From Caprimulgus europaeus (taxonomy: Eukaryota > Chordata > Aves > Caprimulgiformes > Caprimulgidae), in the NCBI GenBank assembly GCA_907165065.1, contig OU015524.1, positions 62,909,295 to 62,973,294 of the forward strand: a DNA stretch of 64,000 nucleotides, written 5' to 3'. Below the pieces are notes generated by a model that ran no database searches, was not told where the DNA came from, and saw only the letters and a list, made by a program, of their open reading frames with translations. The stretch's first letter is position 1. Every line of letters starts with the position of its first letter. Position numbers and translations under genes: made by a program. Of the stretch, positions 51,101 through 64,000 are shown in pieces.

Positions 51101-51601
51101 TTTGTAGGAGAAGCAAAGCAGTATTTTAATAAAGGATTTTGAAATAGTGAACATTTTATATATTTATTCAAAGATTTTGCACAAAGAGTTTACCCAAAAG
51201 CTTTCCAGTCCTGGTCATGGCAGCCCTAATTTGTGCCAGGCCCTTCTTTTTTTTTTTTTTTCAGATGGAAAAGTACATGCCTCTTTTTAGATCGTGCACA
51301 TATTTATCAAGAGGAAAGGTGGGAAGGGATGTCTTTGTGTCCAATAGGGCTCATCCTTCTCCTTTGATGCTTTAGAAACAGTCCTTGACAAGGCTTTTAC
51401 CCTTATGTAAGAAAAAGATTTCTCAAGAGCACTGTCACGGCCTTTAGCTAGTAAAGACTTTTTGATGCAGCCAAAACCCTTCCCTGGAGCAGACCCTCCA
51501 GCCCTTATGCAGGCCTTCCCTCCCCATCCTGAATGTGGGCTAAGGCAAAGTTGAGCTCAAAGTCAATAGGAGCTTTTCCACTGCACTCTGTGGCCTCTGC
51601 A
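42152..51601. other. Non-coding, no recognised feature
   Basis: Unique AT-rich sequence over 9.4 kb. It contains A- and T-runs (about 42482, 42570, 42613, 48373, 49089, 51247) and short frames of at most 100 codons without signatures. No CR1 terminus, LTR, tRNA-like or other RNA gene could be supported. Confidence 0.5.
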
Positions 51602-51681
51602 AGAGGCCCAAGGGTAGGACTGAGTATATTTCTTCTTCTTCAGAGGCCCAAGGGTAGGACTGAGTATATTTCTTCTTCTTC
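51602..51681. repeat. Perfect 2 x 40-bp tandem duplication
   Basis: A 40-bp unit starting AGAGGCCCAAGGGTAGGACT and ending in TCTTCTTCTTC lies at 51602-51641 and again at 51642-51681 without a mismatch. The (CTT)n end of the unit offers a natural slippage point. Identity of the copies suggests a recent duplication, possibly polymorphic. Confidence 0.97.
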
Positions 51682-53073
51682 ACAGCCCCAAGAACACAAA
51701 CAACATCTATTGAAGTAAGCATGAAACATCTGTGTCCCATGGGAGCACTCTGAATGTTGCATGGAAGGGAGAGCTCTGTTGATAAAGTGTCAGCCTATGA
51801 GTTATATGAAGAGCTGCAGGAAAAACATTCCTGAAACAGCTCTTTCCCTGCTGCCTCCTGCCTCAAACTGACATTTCTACATTCTGAATATCCAGTGGTA
51901 CCAATTAAATGCTTATAGATTATTAATTAATGAAGCAGACTGTGAGGATTTATGCTACAAGGCTCCCTGGGCACTCAAGTGGCTGTTTTGGACACCGAGG
52001 CTCCTCTGAGCCTTTTCTTTCAAAAAACATCTTCATGTTAGTGCTGAGATGTGTTTAGAATAGGTTATGTAGTTCCATATAGCAATAATAAATTAAAATA
52101 TTTTCAGAAATCAATAACACTAGGATCAACATTTGCAGGAGCAAGGAAAAGCCAGGGGGAAATCTGGTGTCGGGAAAGAGAGACCTACCCCTTGCACGGA
52201 ACGGGTGAGCTTTCCACAGGCTGCAGCCAAGTGCTTGCGCCTCCCGTGTGTGACCCCTGGAGCAGATAGCTTCCATGTGACCAGGAAGGGATGGTGAGCA
52301 TGGCTTTCAGTGTGCCTTGGTGCCTGCCTGCAAAGTAAGTATCTGCAGCTGTTACATAGTCAAGTGGATTTCTTTTATGAAATGCTGATGAGCTGTGATT
52401 TAACAGTGTTGACATTGAAAAACAGCTCCTTTTCTTTCTCTTCTTTTATGTAAGTGGGAGTTTTGAAGCAGGTGAGTTTTTTAGGGTGAAGCTTCTGGGG
52501 TTTTTTGAAATGGCCATTTCCTAACCAGGTCTTGAGTGCTCTTATCTCTTAAGAGGCCCAGAAAACCCATGCTGCTTTGAAAGCTTGACATTTTCATATT
52601 TTCATCAAAAGGACATAAGAAAAATTTGAAATCCCCCAGACAGAAAATACCCATGTGTACACATTTGTCTGACTGCTCCTTGTCACCAGATGCCTTTATC
52701 TTCAACTGCAGTCTTCTGAGAAATGCTGGAGTTAGCAAATTACATAGGAAGGAACTGGATCCACTGAGCAGTTTAGATGTGTAAGGGTTTGAATTTTGTT
52801 TCAAGGTCAAGTCTTCAGAAGCAAACTTTCTAGCAATTTAATCTTTATTTAGGAAAAAAAACCAACCCAGAAGAAATGCTAAAGAGTTTTAATATTGAGT
52901 TTATAAATAAATTTACAGTCATGATCAGAAGTTTCCTTTACAGTTGTACACAGACGTGGGATTTAATGTTACAGTTGGCATCAAAAACCTATTATCCTGG
53001 AGTAATGACTTTATGAACTCTTAGAGTGAAGATGTTGCAAAGGGGCTGACAGACAATGTCCTACAGCCGGACA

Positions 53074-53091
53074 TCAGGCAGTGCTGCCTGA
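53074..53091. repeat. Perfect 8-bp palindrome
   Basis: TCAGGCAG (53074-53081) and CTGCCTGA (53084-53091) are reverse complements separated by TG. No function assigned. Confidence 0.9.
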
Positions 53092-53490
53092 CAGCTGACA
53101 GGACTTGGCTGTGCTTATGTGGTATGACAGATTCACAGCATGGGGTGGGTGAGCTTCCCATTTACCTGGGGAAGGAGCAGGTCACCTCTCCTGCAGCCAG
53201 CTCAGGCCTTCTACAAATGGAGGCAAAGCTCTTGCTTCCCAAAAAGAAAGGGATGGGGCTGATCTGAAGGTGTAGAACCGGGATTTTAGGCAAGAGATGA
53301 GAAGGAACATCCCTGAAGAACTGGACTTCGTGCATGTTGCTGTGGGGCAATGGGATGGGAGAGGGGCAGTATAGGTAGCGACCCCCTTTACAGGACAATA
53401 ACAGAAAAGTCTGATTTTCCTGGGCCCTGATGTAAGGAAACTAGAATACAATTGCTAGCCCCGACATTACAGTGCATGGGACAACTACTT

Positions 53491-53538
53491 AGACCTATGG
53501 ACAAGTAGGTCTTCAGGACCTTCAGGATAGTCCTGAAG
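53491..53538. repeat. Two adjacent perfect stem-loops
   Basis: The first stem is AGACCTA (53491-53497) with TAGGTCT (53506-53512) and an 8-nt loop. The second is CTTCAGGA (53520-53527) with TCCTGAAG (53531-53538) and a 3-nt loop. CTTCAGGA also occurs at 53511-53518, giving a direct repeat and an alternative pairing. Described only; no RNA gene is claimed. Confidence 0.85.
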
Positions 53539-56477
53539 CTCACCCATGCTACTCTGGCAGCATCTTGCAGTCATGATTAGGAAATGCCACACATGTCTGG
53601 CAAGGGAGTTTCTTTGTCAAGTCCTTTCTGTCCTTTCTTTGGAGGCTTTCAATACAACAAACAAACAAGCAAACTACATGGTTGCAGCTGTGCAAGTGCA
53701 TTCTGTATTGTGGCTGCTGGGAACAGGGCTGAAACCCAGAATGCTGTTTAACTAGTGACCTAGCAGTGAAAAGTTCCCAAATGACCATTCCAACAACTCT
53801 GAGAACTGCCTTAGAAACTCGTTCAGTGCAGGCACGGTTTGTTGTGTAAGACTATTGGCATGCAGACAGTGTGCACGCCAACTGGGAAAAATGAAGTGGT
53901 GTCAAGAATGCTTTGGCTATACTAAATCTGAGTATATCCTTGCTGCCCTGGGACTTTGGCTTTAAAGGCAATATTGTTTGAAAGTGCTTTGTAGCTTTCA
54001 ATATCATATTCCAATAAGAGGAAAGATATAGCATGCTGACAACCTACAATTGCACTTTGAAAGAAAATTGCCAAAGACGGATTTTGCCTGCTTGTTTTGA
54101 AGACAGGATTCAAGGAGCTTGAATTTTATTTTTGAATCCTGAAGATAATCAGAAAAAGCCTTATATATGCACTGACTGACTTATTAGCTAATAAAATCAG
54201 TATGTTTCCAAATATCAAGAGTTTGGACATGTTTTCATATTGATTCACCTGGTGATGATTGCAGATGTACTGTTCACCCCAGCTTCCAAGTTTATCTTGC
54301 CTTGACATGGAGCGAGTTGTTCACCTTTGCTTCTTAAAGTAATGTTATTTTTCTCTGCTAAAAATTACAAAGCTCCTCCTCCCTAATGTCCAGAAGTAGA
54401 GGATTTGGGAGACTACCATTCAGGATACTGAGGTGCTTCGTCTTGTACTCTTTGTTGTAGGACTGACCCATCATTTCAGCAACAAATTTTGCATTATTTT
54501 ATTTGATTCAGAACTAGGGATCTTGTTTCAGAGATGAAACTCGAGATTTTGAACAGCACTCTCCAAAGAAAAAATATTCTTACAATTAAAGTGTGGCCAT
54601 TTATTTTTACATGGTCAATGTGAAACCTTTGTGCAATAAGAGGAAAAACATTTCACTGAAAGGTCTTTTTATTACCTGCTGCTCCTCAGTTGTTTGCATT
54701 TATGCATATTAATTTTTACCACATTCAAATTAGAAAAGAGTTTTTGGACAGTGAGTTCTTTGGCTTCAGGTGGGCTCTACTTACATTCTTCCAAGTGACA
54801 ACAGAAGTAATGCACAGAGAAATTTGGGTGCCATCCTGAGCTGTCTTCAATAAGTATGGTTTGTAGCTAGCACTGCATGCCCTATTTCTGAAAAGAAGGA
54901 CATGGATCGTCCAATTAAATGCTCACCTTTTGAAGAGTAAGATGATGATTCCAGCTTCCAGTTCTTGAGAAACCTCAAGAGAACTGCTTTCCTTGAGCTG
55001 TCAATTGTGTCTTCATTCCTTCTGAGTCAGGAGTTGTGTGAATCTGACTGGAAAAGACATTTTCCACTTGTTTTGTCAATTCTATGAGAAGCATTATCCC
55101 CCTAGAGGAGATCTTTGCTCAAATTAATCGAAGATTTATGAATTCCCCAAGGGGTAATTTAAGGATGTATCATGGTCCAGTGAATTTTGATTCTAGATGA
55201 GAAATTTTGCTCATCTAAGTTTCCTATTTGATTTTCTTAAGAAGATCTCTCTCCCCCCGAAACTTGCTGCAGGTAGTGTAAAGAAAATTAAAGAACAAAT
55301 GGATTCAGATTATTTTATTTTAAAATATTAATTAAAAATGCAAGTAATGTTCTCTAATGTCTGGTTGTAAAGCCAGCAAACAGCCTGCTAGTACCAAGCA
55401 TGAGTCTTTTATGAGTAGGATGGGTTCTCATCCAATGCAAATCAGCACTACCCTATTGAAGGAAACAAGATCAGTGGAGCTGTATTTTTTTCACTAAGTG
55501 AAAATCTGTCCTGCTATTTCTCAGTGCATTTAGAGGAGGTTGAGGAATGATCAGGTAACCACCAGTCCCAGAAGTCTTTGAATGATTCAGCCTCCTCTTC
55601 CCATCCTATCCTCTGGCTAGCTCCTCAGTTCTCTCCTGATTTATTTTGTTTCCTTGTAAGAGCATGCTAATCCTGCTGTTATTGCTGCCTTTCTGCCCCT
55701 GCTGCTATTCCATTCTTTGAGTAAGCTCTTGAGGACACAGCATTTTTGTAGTGTTTTCTTCATACAACAAACTCACATGGTAGTCTTTGTTTATCAATTA
55801 TTTGGTATTTATTTACTAATAAGATTTTGATCACAAGGAGTTTATTTAGCATTTGATGACAGTTCCGCAGCTAATTGCTAACACGTGTTATAATTCATTG
55901 TCAAGCAAATGAACCTTTCAAATAAAACAATGCAGAAACAACCAATGGGACTTTGCTGAGACTACTCTGTTTGGAAGAGCTAGAATTCAAAGACTTGAGA
56001 ATTGGAAGCTACTTTCCAGACAATTAAAATCATACAGGAGATGTTAGCTCTCCTTGCATCAGGCTATTATGGTGGGATACTCTTCAGGATGACCATTCCA
56101 GGACCAGGAAGAGGTGGCAAAGCATTGGGTTTTTGCTGCAGTGTACACTGCTTTTCATTTTCAGACTGGAAAAACCTCTTTGAAACTTTCTTTGGGTTAA
56201 CATTGTAGGACTGGTATTTGTGATTAACTGGACAGGGATGATGACTAGGATTAATATTACTGTTATTCATAAGGTGTCTTATAGACAGTAACAAAATTAT
56301 TACCTTGGAAACCTGGTACCACACACACACAATGTTCAAAAAAGGACAGAATTGAACACCAACTTCTTCTACTCATGTGATGTGCTCTGCTGACCCTAGA
56401 GAACATCTACTGTCTCTATCTTTAACTTGTTTGAACAGTTAGCAGTTTTCTAGGGGATTTTCTAGAAAGTATGAAGA

Positions 56478-56512
56478 GGAAACAAAACCAAACCAAAACA
56501 AAACAAAAATCA
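56478..56512. repeat. (CAAAA)n-type A-rich tract
   Basis: Imperfect AAACC/CAAAA units. Low-complexity sequence. Confidence 0.85.
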
Positions 56513-58567
56513 CAGGACAAAGGTATTGGAAAAACTTCAGCAGAGTAGTTTGTAAGGATGCACAATTGGGAAGAAGGAGATATTACCAAGAGGACAAAAA
56601 GCTGGGGACATGAGGAGAACCATGAAGACATGTAGAAAGAAATATATAGTGAAGAGATGTCAGATGAAGGATCTAGACAGATCGTAGGAAGAATACTGTC
56701 AAGGACTCCTACACCTTTAGGAATTTAGTATCAGTATGTGGAACATATTAAAGGTTTGAACCTGGAGACACCAGATGAAGAGGAGTTGACAGTAGACTAC
56801 AAGAGAAATAATCAGAATTTGGCTATGTTGCTGCTTATGGGACCATTCTGCAATATCAGTATGTGGGGAATCACATGCTTTATTTTTAGAGACTTATGAA
56901 AAAAAAAAATTGAGTCTCTCTGTGAATCTGCCAATCTTGGATGTAACTTATTATTTGAACTGTTATGACAGCGTAGTTGGAAGCTTTGAGAATTTTTTGG
57001 TAATAGTGTGGAAATGATCACACCAAAAATGAACAGGAAACGTGCAACAAAAGCAAAGTCTTAAATGTTCTTGTTTTTTCCTGTTACACTATTGTAGTTA
57101 TGGATGCTTGGCTTCTTCAAGTGAAAAGAGGGAAAACAATGGCAAACTGACAGTTTCTGTTTAACAGTTGGATGTAACTATGGGGCATATGTCTCCTAAA
57201 AGACATACACATCGATCTTGATTCCTCCTAACCATATTTAGGCAAATAATCAAGGCTATCCACTCACCAGAAGCTCCGTCCATAGTCTAGGGAAATAGAT
57301 ACCCCAAGAGTTTGATTCAGTTCTTTCTTCAGGGATGAGCTGGATAGAAGCTGTTAGGATGCTTTAATATAATTCTAAGAGTAAGTTGAATGGGGATTTG
57401 GTAAGCTAATGAACTATCACCATCTATGAGGACATTAGTTTCTGGTTTTTATCACCATGCTTTCCTAAGGAAGAGTTTATGAGAGTTTGCAGTGCAGGAA
57501 AACTCACTGGACATTTGAGCTTTCTTGAAAATTTTCCCCATTTGACCATTCAGCACTGACTGACTCTGACCTACGTAAGTCAATCAAACAACCAAATAGC
57601 TAGGCTTACCACACAACCAGGCTAGTGCCAAGTGAAGTGTCTGATGTTCACCATCAGATATGTCCTCTCTCTTCACTTGAGAGTGCTGAGCTTATGTCTA
57701 TTAAACCCAGTGTGAACTAAAAACACCTAATAATTTGTACTCTCATTTTTGAATTGCTCTTCTTGCGCCTCTGTTCACTGTCACATTATATTATTTTTGA
57801 AAAGGCAAAGCAGTTATGCCAAACCAAACCAGAATAAATCAGCCCTAGTGCTTTCTAATAGCCTGTGACGTGGGCTCCTCTGCAGCTTTCTGCCACAGGA
57901 AGACGCTTTGAGCTGATTTGTTCTCCAAGGAGAGATGCAGCATTAATATGTAAATCAGAACACTGCACAGCGCTGAAAAAGCACCTCAACAGTCACTGAT
58001 CACACTGATGCCTATTTCAACTATACCAGTCACCCCTTCAGCCAACTTCTCTATGCTAGATTAGTACAAGTTAACTATGCTTACTGGTTTTAAAAGATTT
58101 GCCATAGATACGTGCTACCATCATTCTCAGACAGTAGAGGAATGTAAGATTATCCATAGGGTGTAGATTAATTCTTCTACTTATTTACAGGCACACAAAG
58201 TTATATTTAAATCTCCAAATATTTTATATTCCAAATCTCCAGCTAGTGATGTGCCTCTTAATTTTAAAAATTTTCTTTATTACTTGATATTTATGCTCTT
58301 TATTCTTATTTTTCCTGGATCCAGATTTTTCTTTTGTCTACTGTTTCCCTAAACATTTTTTAGGTTTCATAATCAGCCTTCTATTTTTATTACTACATAA
58401 TGTTATGTTTTAGTTTTGCATATTCATATGCACATATAAAACACCTTTTTGTTTTCATTTTGTCTTTGAGTCATGAAGTTGTTATCTTTCTGATGACAGA
58501 ATTACCTGTACTGAGAACATGGAATGTAGTACTGTCTTAAACAAAGGACCTACTGTCACTGACATAG
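56513..58567. other. Non-coding, no recognised feature
   Basis: Unique AT-rich sequence with short frames of at most 69 codons. The part at about 57860-58010 is free of simple repeats and could be a conserved non-coding element, but this cannot be judged without alignment. Confidence 0.5.
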
Positions 58568-58828
<261 letters not shown>

Positions 58829-61800
58829 TTTCAAAGTTTAATTTATATTAGTGTGAACAGTGGTAGCAAAAAAACCCCTCAGCTTCACTAGGTCCCAGCT
58901 GTGGACACTTGGAACTGGTGCCAACAAATGCAGCAACATTTGCTGTGCAGAGACTGTGAGAACGTCAAGAGGGACAGACACTCTAGTCAAGGCTGAATAA
59001 AGTGTTTTAATGCAAGCAGAGAGCTTAAAAGGATCTCTGCCTTTAAGGCCCATAAATTGTGAGCCAGGTGAAAATAGCATGTACAGCTCAGAAGTCATTT
59101 CATAGGCAGGAGAAGAAAGCAAGCCTTTGTTTATGCACTGTAAGAAATATGAAACTCAGTTTTGAATTTGGACAACATCTAATAGAACTTAGGAGAAAGC
59201 ACTGAGGAGGAAGCACTTCCATAGCAGTCAGAAGCTGATCCATTTCTTTCCCAGTATTCAGCTTACAGAGACTTGGCCAAGTTACTTTCTTCCTTGTGCA
59301 GAGAATATGCCCATCAAAGCAAGTTGTTCAGCACTGAAGTCCATCCAGTGAAGGAGTAGGGTGTATTTGACAAATTTCAACTTAGGGAAAAAAGAAGACA
59401 TGGGACAAGGATTGCAAAAGAGACATTGCAAATCTTGTAAAGCTATTATTAGGTCAATTATCAGCTTATTAGTGTCTGATACTGATTATCTCTCCAAAAC
59501 AGAAGTTACAGATGCAAGTCATGAATACCTGACCAACTCTTCAGTTTCCTCTGCCAGACCTCTCCTTTCACTTCAAATTTTGTGAAGTTTTGACTGAGAA
59601 CTAAATCCAATTTTAACATTCATTGCTTCTTGTGGAAGAAATCTGTCACAGTGGCTTAATCGTGTGGGAAAATGTCTTTGCTATATTTGGTGTTTGCCCC
59701 TGCTTCCATTATCAGGAAATGGAGTATTTAAAAAGGATAATAAATTCCTCCCCAGCCCTCTCTCTTACTCTCCCACCAGGATGAACAAGGCCTATAACCA
59801 AAACACAAAGATATGATGTATGGGAGAGCAAGAGATAAGATAAAAGAAAGGGCAGGTGCGAGAATGACCCCTTGTCTACCTCTCTCTTAATTCTTAAACA
59901 GTCAGTACCATGATCAAAAGAGAAGCCCTCCCAGGAGTGATACCACAAGACTCCCCTGAGAACAGACTTTGCCTTTGTTGGATCTTTTTTTCTCCTCTTT
60001 CCTCTCCTAAAGGACTTGTGTAGCCTTTATGTTTGCAGGCTTTGAGCAAAGGTAGTTCAGGGAAGTCAGAAGGCAAAATGTCTTCATTTTAAAAGGGTAA
60101 AAGTAATTACATTTCACACTCCAATGTGGCTGCACAGATGTGACTTTGCTGTTTGTGTCTCAGCTCTAGCCAGATTTATGTTGTTACAGTTCTGCCCACA
60201 AGCTCTTACCCAAAGCAAGTGCTTTGTAGACCCAAATCATTGGGTCAGGACAAATCACTGACCTGACTCTCAATGCCTGAAAGACAGTCAAAATCACACC
60301 TGCATAGCAAATGAAGTTGTGTTAGGAGTGCAGGTAGACATATTCCCACTGGCTTTAACCTCTCATTTACAGGGAACAGTAGCTGTTAAAATATGACAGC
60401 AGGGACTTCAGAGGCAGTTTGTACACTGTGTCAGCGATCCAGGAGATCACGTCACTTTTTATCCATCCAGTATTTTTCCACACTGTCCATAGTTGCTAAA
60501 TTGAAGACAAGAGTCATTCACCTAGCCTTTTTACAACGGAACTTTTATTCATCTTTGTAAAAATGCCCAGTCTGACTACAGCTTTGTGCAAACTCAGTAT
60601 CTAAAAGCAAAAAGTTTAAAGAGAAGGGTAGCCTGTTCCGTCCCGCTGTGTCTTATGTGACATACCTTATGGAACGTCCCATGCTCCTGTGTCATCATTT
60701 TGCATCAGTCATTCTCAAGGAATTACAGGGAGTGGGCACAGATGATGTGACTGGACAAGGTAACATGGCTTTGCAGTTATCCCCCAGCATACACTTTCAG
60801 TCACTGGCATTAGGAAATGAGAGCTCATCACAAACAACTAAGCTGCTTTGGAAAAATACTCAGGAAACACGTGGAAGAGATATTAAAAACCAGCTTTCCA
60901 GCTACCCCTTGCAGTTGCCAGATGCTGAGTAGCCAGCAGAAGCAAATTATTTTTAAGCATCTATTCTCAGGTCAAGGGTAGATGCCCTTCAGAGAGAGGA
61001 GTCATGGCACACTGGGAGGGAGAAGGGTCAACCTTCTCTCATAGATTGAGTTTCCTTTGCTTTTCTTTCAAGTATATGATCGTTTTTAATGCCAGTACTC
61101 TAGAAGGGAGATGAGTTAGTGGACAGAAGCACAGAAGAGGTCAGAGACCCGTGAACACAAAATTCTCCCATGTCTCATGTTGATTCTTATTCCATATATC
61201 CAAGATTTTTCTACCATTCTTTCAATGTTCCTGCACCATGTACTACGTTAGATTTCAGGGGTCAGCTAACCAAAAAGTATTCCTTTATATGGATTGATCA
61301 TAGTGCAGTAGACTCAAAAACTCTGGTTAATTTTCCACTGGACCCTACTCTAATGCTAATAGAGAAACAAGGCATATTTTTAAGACCAAATAAGTCCCCC
61401 TTAAATAGTATGAAACCTCTGAAGATAAACCTTTCTAGACAGATGAGACAGTGTATGAGAAGCTCCTGTGAAAGGTACCATTTAAAATCCCTTGACCTCT
61501 CATATTGAAATAATATTCATATAACATTTAAATTTTATATTATCAAATGTTGTTTATATATTGAACACATGCATTTATATTTTCAAGAAGCAGTGGCCTC
61601 AAGGCCACTGTGTACTAAACAGATTGTCATATTCTCTTTATACCCAACTCAGCACAGGAATATATAGTCCTGTTTTCTCTGCCATTAGATGAGCAAATAT
61701 TATTATTTGTAAAAGTACTTACTGCTATGCCTAGCTTCACATTACACAAAGGAGAGAGGAATGCAAGGGTCCTAGGGTGAGAAGGGGAACCAGAACATTT

Positions 61801-62708
61801 CGTTCTCAGTTACTGACTCAGCTTGAGGTCAGCAGCAATCCAAAGCTGTTTGCAGATGAACAGAGTTCAATGGTTCATGTGAAATAAATCATCACTCTCA
61901 GCAGTCAGGTTCACAAACACAGTCATGTTGCTAAAAAGCAACATGAAGAAAAGAGAACTCAGAAGCCTGTTCCTGAGCAGGCATATCCTGTGAGGTCCCT
62001 TGCAGGTAGGCTCTGTGCTGAGCAGCACTGCAGGATGGGGAGAAGGAGCTGCACAACCTTTGCTTTTCTTGAGCTTATTCTGTGTATTAAGAGAATTCAA
62101 TTTCCCATGCTGTCATATGTTCCTTTTCAGGAGCAGAAGACCATAAAAAAATTAAAGCCTTATTTTGGAGGAATAGGAACTTGTTTCCATAGACCTCAGG
62201 ATACCATTTCCATCAGCACAAAATGTGTGAAAGACACCATCTGATCTGGTAGCATTACACTCTCACTTGTCACAATTTTGAAAGAATGCAGGAGGTGAAA
62301 AATATACAACCAGTCACAGTATGTTGGTCACATTTGTCTTGGTCAACTTTGAGAGAAGGTCTCCAAAACAAATTAAGCTCTATTTCAATCAGATGGTAGC
62401 TTTCAAGACTGTAACATTTTTCTGCCATTGAACTATAGTCCAGATTTACTAATTTCATGGATTTGGTATGGACCATTAATCACTAAGAAGGTAATGGCCA
62501 ATGAGCACCTTTCTTTAAGGGAGTAGATTTCAAAATCCAGGTGTTCCTACACAAGGAACATCTGCCCTACTCTGAGCTTGCCTTGTTCTACAGCAGGCCC
62601 AAAACAATGGAGAAAGAGAACCAAAGAAAATGGGGTTGGAGAATAAGGAGAGAGAAACTTTTCATTCTGGCCCACCCTGAAGGACATAACAGCACCATGC
62701 AATTTACC
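58829..62708. other. Non-coding; one short palindrome
   Basis: Just right of the microsatellite, unidentified LTR remainder may continue for an unknown distance. Otherwise the sequence is unique, with frames of at most 112 codons (61170-61508) without signatures. A 20-bp near-perfect palindrome lies at 61591-61610. Confidence 0.45.
61591..61610. repeat. 9-bp-arm palindrome
   Basis: CAGTGGCCT (61591-61599) and AGGCCACTG (61602-61610) are perfect reverse complements around CA. The GC-rich arms stand out from AT-rich surroundings. Confidence 0.93.
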
Positions 62709-62869
62709 ACAGAATCACAGAATCATAGGGGTTGGAAGGGAACTCAGGAAGTCATCTAGTCCAACCCCCCTGCTAAAGCAGGTTCCCTGCAGCAGGTTGC
62801 ACAAAAAAGCATCCAGGTGGGTTTTGAACATCTCCAGAGATGGACACTCCACAGCCTCTCTGGGCAGCT
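62709..62869 (-). mobile_element. CR1 3'-end fragment (minus strand)
   Basis: Starts with ACAGAATCACAGAATCATAG at the left, followed by 'gggttggaagggaactcaggaagtcatctagtccaacccccctgct' and the hairpin part 'aaagcaggttccctgcagcaggttgca'. It then runs through 'tttgaacatctccagagatggacactccacagcctctctgggcagc', which is the reverse complement of the end of ORF2. It stops abruptly after about 160 bp (5' truncation). This is a CR1 lineage with the 'aaagcaggttccct' hairpin variant. Confidence 0.95.
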
Positions 62870-64000
62870 ATTGAAGTGAACAGATTTTCAAAGATACTTA
62901 TTGAGAAGTTGAGCAGATCTAATTTGGCACTACCCCATCACACACTAAGTCCAGATGACTCAATGGTGTTGCTGCACATGGCAGCATTTTTGAGAATTTT
63001 TTACTTTAGGTAGATGTGACTGGGATAAGCATTAATGTTAACAAAATAAACTGGGGCCATTTATTAAGGAATTCTACACAAACTGTGATTTCCAACTCAA
63101 ATCACAAGTGCAAGCTAGCTTAGCACCCCCACCAGTGGCCTTTTCCACCAGAAAAGAAAGGACTGACTCATGATCTGTTAGAAGCTGAGAAAATTGCATC
63201 AATAAGAGGAAAACAATAAGCATCTTCTGAAAACCTTTTGTATGTATTTCTCGGTAGCTTCACACATGCAGCTGGAAAAGTAATAGATAACAAACTTGCT
63301 AATCTCCTTTCTGGTATAAAACTTATCCAGGCTAGGTAATAGTTCATATAGATATGCTTCAAAGCAATAACTCTGTCTGATCTTACTGTCTCCAACTTCT
63401 CCAAAATATAATTTTTATTGCTTTGTTCTGACATTTTTATTTATAGGGGAAAGAGAAAAAGTTATTGACAAACTGTTCAAGGTATTACACAGAGAGCGTA
63501 GTGGGATCCTGGTTATATCAAAGCAATGTTACAGGTCAAAACCAAGGTAAATGAAAAATCCTACAAGTGGTTGCAAGTGAGGAACACTCATAGATATTTT
63601 TTATCCCTAGGCAAGATATTGTCAAGACAGTCACAAGACTGAAAGTAGTGCTTATTTTAGCAACAGTCTAAGTTCAATACTGAGAAAATGTGGAGATAAT
63701 ACAGTGATCAGCAGACTGTTAAATTGAGAGGACGCGGTAGCTGATGGAGTGATCATGAACATGTAATAAGCAAGGCCATTCAGATGTTTGCAAATTAAAC
63801 CTTATAATATGGGAACAAAGCAAGCTGGACATGGCTGCAGAATGTGGGCTTCGGAACTGGAGAGGTGCCTGTGCAGACATTTCAGCAGCATCCTTCCACA
63901 GAGAGCAGCAAATAAGCAGTGCTGGGCTGTTCAAAACAGCAGGACCAGGAAGACAGCTTCTCCCTTTGTGATAGTGCTGCTGGTCTATGGTATTCAACCA
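62870..64000. other. Non-coding, no recognised feature
   Basis: Unique AT-rich sequence with three short frames (88-92 codons at most) lacking signatures. The window ends without any gene boundary. Confidence 0.5.

Larger units (their letters stand above)
51682..56477. other. Non-coding; short inverted repeats only
   Basis: Frames are at most 109 codons, mostly antisense pairs, without recognisable domains. A mildly CpG-rich patch lies at 52165-52260. Perfect short inverted repeats occur at 53074-53091 and 53491-53538, and a short (CAAA)n at 53656-53672. No transposon could be supported. Confidence 0.5.

Overview
The window looks like AT-rich, non-coding nuclear DNA from a bird: intergenic or deep intronic sequence, with no cellular protein-coding gene that I can support. 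The avian call rests on interspersed repeats. There are several 5'-truncated CR1 LINE copies carrying the family 3' end (ATTCTATGA-type) and the family's ORF2 C-terminal protein block. There is also an LTR beginning TGTCATGGTTTGACCCAGCC, the head of an endogenous-retrovirus LTR family that I know from many bird genomes. The exact species or order cannot be read from this sequence. Layout, left to right: 1-2736 unique AT-rich sequence; 2737-3040 two MIR-like SINE relics; 3575-4085 an ancient L3/CR1-like relic on the minus strand; 4633-4880 a retroviral polypurine tract joined to an LTR; 5490-5600 a MIR-like relic; 7270-7630 a CR1 3' end on the plus strand with an open ORF2 tail; 10739-10801 a perfect 31-bp tandem duplication; 12661-13745 a decayed minus-strand CR1 with a reverse-transcriptase fragment and an internal deletion; 17592-17685 a CR1 tail; 19970-20030 a MIR-like relic; 22020-22755 a minus-strand CR1; 28381-28440 a small CpG cluster with twin CACGTG E-boxes; 32792-33436 a minus-strand CR1; 36187-36209 (TC)n; 42101-42151 a (CA/TA)n-type repeat; 51602-51681 a perfect 40-bp tandem duplication; 58568-58828 an LTR head merging into a compound AAT/GAT/AAC microsatellite; 62709-62869 a CR1 3' end. 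The spaces between hold no recognisable gene, RNA gene or CRISPR. The open reading frames present are short (at most about 163 codons), overlap one another on both strands, and look like the chance maximum for 64 kb of AT-rich DNA. The longest of them lies inside a CR1. No genes act together here. What the window records is a history of retrotransposition of different ages (MIR and L3-like oldest, then several CR1 lineages, then LTRs), followed by local slippage duplications. I did not find convincing evidence of a new biological system. The most checkable oddities are the PPT-LTR with an 89-bp-period U3 repeat, the CpG/E-box cluster, several perfect inverted repeats, and the tandem duplications.
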